This document shows positions 1 to 5,080 of a stretch of 5,080 nt of DNA, piece by piece. A program made the position numbers and the translations under genes. Location of the stretch: positions 1-5,080 of the forward strand of contig JAQCJS010000115.1 in the NCBI GenBank assembly GCA_027592975.1. The letters run 5' to 3'. The DNA comes from Chloroflexota bacterium (GTDB taxonomy: Bacteria; Chloroflexota; Dehalococcoidia; UBA2979). Positions within the stretch are counted from its first letter, which is position 1, and every line of letters begins with the position of its first letter. The notes below the pieces were generated by a model. The model had not been told where the DNA came from and made no database searches. It saw nothing but the letters and a program-made list of their open reading frames with translations.

Positions 1-130
1 CACACCCTGCGGAATGGCGACGCGATCGCCGCGGGCGGGGGAGAGTCCATCCCCGCGTGGATCGTGGAAGCTGCGCTCCACGACCTGCAGACGCGCGCCG
101 TGATCGCGGCGGGAGACAGCGCGCCTCGGG
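1..130 (+). CDS. Possible 3' part of an unidentified + strand gene, stop codon not found
   Basis: The frame starting at base 1 is open from the window edge. Up to about base 120 it has a convincing coding signature: hand-counted GC is about 75 % at position 1, 55 % at position 2 and 88 % at position 3, and about half of all codons start with G. The peptide has a balanced composition (for example ESIPAWIVEAALHDLQTR, bases 43-96), unlike the Arg/His/Asp-rich junk that the same frame gives further on, antisense to copA. No stop occurs before the hairpin repeat at 131-170, and the frame then stays open over copA, so the true 3' end cannot be placed; 130 is only where the signature fades. I do not recognise the protein. 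A minus-strand reading of the same bases is also open but gives Arg-rich peptide and a poorer codon-position pattern. Confidence 0.3.
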
Positions 131-170
131 CCCCCTCTCCTGCGCAGCGGGAGAGGGCTGGGGTGAAGGC
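131..170. repeat. Intergenic hairpin repeat, copy 1
   Basis: CCCTCTCC (133-140) and GGAGAGGG (150-157) form a perfect 8-bp stem with a 9-nt loop. The right arm runs on as CTGGGGTGAAGGC. Bases 151-170 match 4347-4366 at 19 of 20 positions in the same orientation, so this is one of two copies in the window. It starts 17 nt beyond the copA stop codon. As RNA downstream of copA it could fold, but no T-run follows the stem, so a classical intrinsic terminator is not supported; RNA 3'-end protection or a dispersed REP-like element is equally possible. Confidence 0.7.
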
Positions 171-186
171 TCCGCTCGCTCCCTCG

Positions 187-2586
<2,400 letters not shown>

Positions 2587-2613
2587 CGGTGGCCCCTCGG
2601 AGTGGCTGACTGG

Positions 2614-2880
2614 CTACTTGTTCGCGACCTTGTAGAGCTCGATCAACTCGGAGAACGACTCCTCCGATCGGCCCGCGCGGATGGCGTCCATGACGCAATG
2701 GTGGAGATGCCCCTCGAGCATCTTCGCGTCCATCTTCTCGATGGCGCGGCGGATCGCGTAGGTCTGCTTCAACACGTCGACGCAGTAGGTGTCCTCGTCG
2801 ATCATCCGGCGCACCCCGGCGAGGTGCCCCTCGATGTAGGCGAGGCGCTTCAGGACATCGGCGCGCGTGACGTCGTCCAT
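2614..2880 (-). CDS. csoR: CsoR-family copper-sensing transcriptional repressor
   Basis: This 88-aa, all-helical cytoplasmic repressor is of the DUF156/CsoR family, which release their operator when Cu(I) binds. The residues line up with Mycobacterium tuberculosis CsoR at a constant offset of three: C33, H58 and C62 match the Cu ligands C36, H61 and C65, and Y32 and E78 match the second-shell Y35 and E81. This favours copper over the nickel/cobalt (RcnR), formaldehyde (FrmR) or persulfide (CstR) branches. The N-terminal stretch DVLKRLAYIEGHLAGVRRMI is the usual first helix with its basic DNA-contacting residues. The ATG at 2880 lies 4 nt after the stop of the upstream HMA gene, and its likely ribosome site sits inside that gene. 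Its probable operator is the inverted repeat at 3522-3546, upstream of the operon, which would make it autoregulatory. Confidence 0.95.
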   Translation of the reverse strand: MDDVTRADVLKRLAYIEGHLAGVRRMIDEDTYCVDVLKQTYAIRRAIEKMDAKMLEGHLHHCVMDAIRAGRSEESFSELIELYKVANK

Positions 2881-2884
2881 GGCG

Positions 2885-3475
2885 CTACGCCTTCACGGCC
2901 TGGGCAGCCTCGACGGGCTGGCGCCACGGCATGGTCACAGTCTGCACGTCGATCGCGTAGCCTTCGCCCAGCCGGGCGCGCAGCCGCGCCGCGGCGTTCG
3001 GGCCGACGAGCGTGTGGTGCCCGCAACAGGAGTGCGGCTCCTGCTCCGCCTGCGAGCGGTCAAGGTGGAAGACCTCGGTGGTGCTGCCGCAGGGACAGGA
3101 ATAGGTGACGTCCGCGCCGGCGTCAGTGCGCTCCACCTTCAGGTACTCGGGCTTGAACCCCGGTGCGGGCGCCCCATGACGCATCCCACCGGCCAGTGCC
3201 CCGGCCATCGGCAGCGCAGTCATGCCGTCCCAGGTCGACGGGGCGGACGGCGCGGCACCCGGCGCGGGGATCTCGCCCAGGGGGTAGCCCTCCTCGGCCA
3301 GCGTCGCCGCGACGCGATCGAGGACGGCGCCGCTGGCGACCTCCACCGCGAACGTGCGGCTCTCCGGGTCGCCGGCGATGAAGCGCGCGCCCTCCACGCT
3401 GGCCACGGCCTTGCTGATCGTGGCGATGCAGTGGTCGCAGGTGATGTCGGGGGCGAAGAGGGTCATCTGGGGCAT
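2885..3475 (-). CDS. HMA-domain (CopZ-like) protein with Cys/His-rich C-terminal domain
   Basis: This is a 196-aa cytoplasmic protein with no signal peptide or membrane segment. Residues 4-68 are a heavy-metal-associated domain with the Cu(I) motif ITCDHC (C13, C16), as in CopZ/Atx1 chaperones. A Pro/Ala-rich linker (about 69-106) leads to a second domain (about 107-185) with a CPCG motif (C127, C129) and a SCCGHH cluster (C150, C151, H153, H154), an arrangement that could bind a metal. It is about three times the length of a normal CopZ of roughly 70 aa. It is the first gene of the operon, 4 nt before csoR, so delivering Cu(I) to CopA or CsoR is the natural inference. The ATG at 3475 is chosen over the one at 3466 because AAGGAG at 3483-3488 gives a 7-nt gap against 16 nt. 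I do not recognise a named family for the C-terminal domain; Zn or Fe-S binding is possible. Confidence 0.85.
   Translation of the reverse strand: MPQMTLFAPDITCDHCIATISKAVASVEGARFIAGDPESRTFAVEVASGAVLDRVAATLAEEGYPLGEIPAPGAAPSAPSTWDGMTALPMAGALAGGMRHGAPAPGFKPEYLKVERTDAGADVTYSCPCGSTTEVFHLDRSQAEQEPHSCCGHHTLVGPNAAARLRARLGEGYAIDVQTVTMPWRQPVEAAQAVKA
2890..2894 (-). promoter_or_regulatory. Ribosome binding site for csoR inside the upstream gene
   Basis: GAAGG on the minus strand lies 9 nt before the csoR ATG and within the last sense codons of the HMA-domain gene, just before its TAG. This placement, with the 4-nt intergenic gap, suggests the two genes are translationally coupled. Confidence 0.55.
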
Positions 3476-3482
3476 GCGAGCG

Positions 3483-3488
3483 CTCCTT
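3483..3488 (-). promoter_or_regulatory. Ribosome binding site deciding the HMA-gene start
   Basis: AAGGAG on the minus strand sits 7 nt before the ATG at 3475, an ideal spacing. The in-frame ATG at 3466 would be 16 nt away, so the upstream start is preferred. Confidence 0.7.
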
Positions 3489-3515
3489 GAGCGGGCTCCG
3501 GGTGGGTCGTACCGG

Positions 3516-3526
3516 AGTCTACCATA
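3516..3526 (-). promoter_or_regulatory. Possible -10 region of the copper operon promoter
   Basis: Read on the minus strand, this stretch gives two overlapping hexamers with some -10 character, TATGGT and TAGACT, about 40-45 nt before the HMA-gene ATG. No good -35 box is seen at 17-18 bp from either. The element overlaps the edge of the inverted repeat, which is where a repressor that blocks RNA polymerase would be expected to bind. Promoter boxes are poorly predictable in a genome of this base composition. Confidence 0.25.
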
Positions 3527-3546
3527 CCCCTACCCGGGGGGTATGG
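3522..3546. promoter_or_regulatory. Probable CsoR operator
   Basis: CCATACCCC (3522-3530) and GGGGTATGG (3538-3546) form a perfect 9-bp inverted repeat around the 7-nt centre TACCCGG. Known CsoR operators are GC-rich palindromes of the type TACCC...GGGTA, and a csoR gene lies in the operon just downstream, so assignment to CsoR is strong by context though not proven. The site starts 46 nt before the operon's first ATG. It also lies 69 nt before the start of the divergent hydrolase gene, so binding here could affect both promoters. I saw no second copy elsewhere in the window. Confidence 0.8.
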
Positions 3547-3601
3547 GTCTTCCGCCCCGGGGCGAGGCGATACCCTGATCGCACCACCCCACGCACGCAT
3601 C

Positions 3602-3607
3602 GAGGAG
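3602..3607 (+). promoter_or_regulatory. Ribosome binding site deciding the hydrolase start
   Basis: GAGGAG lies 8 nt before the ATG at 3616. The same reading frame is open back to an ATG at 3487, but that would place 43 unconserved-looking residues over the operator region with no comparable ribosome site, so 3616 is taken as the start. Confidence 0.7.
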
Positions 3608-3615
3608 CCCCGCCG

Positions 3616-4272
3616 ATGACCTTCGCGTACGCCAACTGGCACCCGGGATCGGCCGAGCCGGCACCCACGGTGGTGGCGCTGCACGGGCACGGCGCGCACG
3701 CGCAGGACCTCCTGGGTCTTGCGCCCTTCCTCGCGGAGGGGCGCGTGATGATGCTCTGCCCGCAGGCGGAGTTCCCGCTCGCGCCCGGCGCCTTCACGTG
3801 GTTCCACCGCGAGGGCGAGGCCCAGCGGACGGTGGAGGAGTTCGAGCGGGTCGCCTCGGCGCTGCGCGAGTTCATCGAGGAGGCCGTGCCGCGCTGCGGC
3901 GGCGACCTGGCGCGCACGGTGGTGCTGGGGTTCTCGCAGGGCGGCACGCTGGCCTACCGCCTGGGCCTCGGCGAGCCGCGCCGCTTCGCGGGCGTGGCCG
4001 CGCTGTCCACGTACTTCCCGGAGGACATCGCTGCGACCGTGGATCGCGAGGCCGCAGCGGAACTGCCGCTGCTCGTCCAGCACGGGACGCACGACCAGAT
4101 GATCACGGTGCAGCGCGCGCAGGCCTCGCGCGACCTGCTGCAGACGATCGGCGCGCAGCCGCATTACCTCGAATACCCCATGCAGCACGAGATCGGCCGC
4201 CAGAGCCTGACCGACCTGAGCGAGTGGCTGAAGCGCGTCCTGAAGCTCGAGGGCCCCGGCAGCGCGGTCTAG
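3616..4272 (+). CDS. Alpha/beta hydrolase, phospholipase/carboxylesterase family
   Basis: This 218-aa cytoplasmic serine hydrolase is of the phospholipase/carboxylesterase type (PF02230, the family that includes bacterial esterases and acyl-protein thioesterases). The oxyanion-hole stretch LHGHG is at 22-26, the nucleophile elbow GFSQGG at 105-110 (S107), and the acid and histidine are probably D160 (in VQHGTHD) and H191 (in MQHEI), so the triad appears complete. The length is normal for the family and no signal peptide is seen. Esterase or thioesterase activity follows from the family; the substrate cannot be told. It diverges from the copper operon across 140 nt holding the probable CsoR operator, and converges on the methyltransferase gene. 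A weak TACCCT at 3571-3576 could be its -10 box, without a clear -35. A direct copper role is not supported by its sequence. Confidence 0.9.
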   Translation: MTFAYANWHPGSAEPAPTVVALHGHGAHAQDLLGLAPFLAEGRVMMLCPQAEFPLAPGAFTWFHREGEAQRTVEEFERVASALREFIEEAVPRCGGDLARTVVLGFSQGGTLAYRLGLGEPRRFAGVAALSTYFPEDIAATVDREAAAELPLLVQHGTHDQMITVQRAQASRDLLQTIGAQPHYLEYPMQHEIGRQSLTDLSEWLKRVLKLEGPGSAV

Positions 4273-4300
4273 CGGCAGCACCGCCCGCCCGCCTGCCCCC

Positions 4301-4390
4301 GTTCCCCTCTCCCCGTTCCGTTCCCCTCTCCCCGCTGGCGTTGGGGGAGAGGGCTGGGGTGAGGGCGTTCCCCCTCTGAGTTCCCCTTCT
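4301..4390. repeat. Intergenic hairpin repeat, copy 2, with GTTCCCC units
   Basis: CCCTCTCCCC (4324-4333) and GGGGAGAGGG (4344-4353) form a perfect 10-bp stem with a 10-nt loop. The right arm continues as CTGGGGTGAGGGC and matches copy 1 (151-170) at 19 of 20 bases over 4347-4366. The left arm is duplicated: GTTCCCCTCTCCCCG occurs at 4301-4315 and again at 4320-4334, a 19-nt tandem step. Two further related units, GTTCCCCCTCT (4367) and GTTCCCCTTCT (4380), follow. The block fills most of the 146-nt gap between the convergent hydrolase and methyltransferase genes. It could act as a two-way transcription barrier, but no T-run is present on either side. Confidence 0.7.
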
Positions 4391-4418
4391 GCGCTTCGCC
4401 TCGCACTCCCCGGCGCGC

Positions 4419-5080
4419 CTAACGCACCGCCGTCACCATCGACTCGCCCGGCTGCTGCGCACTCGCCTCGCCCAGGGCGCGCGTGATCGCAGTGAAATGC
4501 GGCGCGACGGCGTCTGCCTCGCCCCGAGCGATCAGCGAGCGACCCACGAGGCGGGCGAGGTCGCCCGTGTGCACCGTCGCGCGCACCTCGCGGAAGCCGG
4601 CGGCGCGCAGCGCCTGCACCAGCCAGTCCGTCGTCCAGCGCCGCAACTCCACCACGAGCGACTGCCGCGCGAGCGGCGCGAGGCGTTCGAGTAGCGGCAC
4701 GCCGAGCGGCGAAGCGGCATCGACCAGCGTCTCCCCGTACGCCCGCCGCGCGTCCGCGGAGGCGACGAGCGCATCTGCGTGCAGCCGCGCGGCCTCGCCA
4801 TCGGCGGGGAGCACCAGCACGTACCGCCGCTCGCGCGGCGGGGCCTGCGTACGCACGGCGTACGTGTAGACAAGGCACGGCGCGCCGCCCACGACCCCGC
4901 CGACCAGCGTGATCGTCTCGAAGCGCGGGACGGGGAGCCTCCACACCTGGTACGAGGCGCGTAGCACCCCGCCCGGTCGCAGCACGCGCGCGATCTCCGC
5001 GAACGCCGCCTCCGGCTCACGAACCTCCTCGAGCGAGGCGGCCGCGGTGACCAGGTCAACCGAGGCGTCACGCACCGGCA
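4419..5080 (-). CDS. SAM-dependent methyltransferase, class I (5' end outside window)
   Basis: This is the C-terminal part, about 219 residues, of a class I methyltransferase; the gene enters from the right edge and ends at TAG (4419-4421). The first visible residues PVRDASVDLVT, followed by AAASLEEVREPEAAFAEIAR and VLRPGGVL, are the typical motif II to post-II block of Methyltransf_11-type enzymes. The glycine-rich SAM-binding motif I should lie just upstream, beyond 5080. The end has the common pattern of an amphipathic helix then a strand, WLVQALRAAGFREVRATV. A GTG at 5075 could be mistaken for a start, but it falls inside the conserved block and the frame is open to the edge, so it is read as internal Val. 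The substrate is unknown; the middle region (strand YVLVLPADGEAARLHADALV and after) matches nothing I recognise. It converges on the hydrolase gene and has no evident link to copper. Confidence 0.85.
   Translation of the reverse strand, partial: PVRDASVDLVTAAASLEEVREPEAAFAEIARVLRPGGVLRASYQVWRLPVPRFETITLVGGVVGGAPCLVYTYAVRTQAPPRERRYVLVLPADGEAARLHADALVASADARRAYGETLVDAASPLGVPLLERLAPLARQSLVVELRRWTTDWLVQALRAAGFREVRATVHTGDLARLVGRSLIARGEADAVAPHFTAITRALGEASAQQPGESMVTAVR

Noticed and set aside
3487..3615. N-terminal extension of the hydrolase to the ATG at 3487
   Set aside because: It would run through the inverted repeat and promoter region and lacks a suitable ribosome site. The family fold begins a few residues after the ATG at 3616, which has GAGGAG 8 nt upstream.
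4264..4284. GCGGT...ACCGC as a terminator of the hydrolase gene
   Set aside because: The stem is only 5 bp with an 11-nt loop, overlaps the stop codon and has no T-run.
3463..4944. A 493-aa minus-strand open frame over the hydrolase and methyltransferase region
   Set aside because: It is antisense to the hydrolase with its intact catalytic triad and out of frame with the methyltransferase. Its composition is low-complexity Arg/Ala/Gly.
5073..5075. GTG as the start codon of the methyltransferase
   Set aside because: It lies within the conserved PVRDASVDLV block and the frame is open to the window edge, so the gene is truncated by the window and not complete.

Overview
This is a GC-rich bacterial chromosomal window. 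Codon third positions are almost all G or C, and several antisense frames stay open for that reason. The gene content is a copper-handling locus followed by two ordinary metabolic genes. Nothing seen here fixes the taxon. The HMA-protein/CsoR/CopA arrangement and the GAGAGGGCTGGGGTGA-type intergenic repeat would suit a high-GC environmental lineage such as Chloroflexota, but that is a weak inference.

Left edge (1-186): bases 1 to about 120 have the base-position bias of a + strand coding region (GC about 75/55/88 % at codon positions 1/2/3, counted by hand). They run into a hairpin repeat at 131-170 with no stop codon. The copA stop on the minus strand follows at 187-189.

Copper operon (3475 down to 187, minus strand). 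In transcription order it holds three genes. First is a 196-aa protein with an N-terminal HMA (CopZ-like) domain and an unusual Cys/His-rich C-terminal domain. Second is a CsoR-type copper-sensing repressor with its full Cys-His-Cys site. Third is a Cu(I)-exporting P1B-type ATPase (CopA). Gaps are 4 nt and 27 nt, so the three are almost certainly co-transcribed. Upstream of the first gene lies a perfect 9-bp inverted repeat, CCATACCCC / GGGGTATGG (3522-3546), which fits a CsoR operator. The inferred circuit is that CsoR represses the operon until Cu(I) binds; the chaperone-like protein then carries Cu(I) and CopA pumps it out.

Right part (3616-5080): a PF02230-type alpha/beta hydrolase (+ strand) diverges from the copper operon across a 140-nt region that contains the operator. 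It converges on a SAM-dependent methyltransferase on the minus strand, cut by the right edge. Their 146-nt convergent gap holds a second, larger copy of the hairpin repeat plus four GTTCCCC-type units.

The points most worth a second look are the C-terminal domain of the 196-aa protein, the CsoR operator shared by two divergent genes, and the stop-less coding signature at the left edge.
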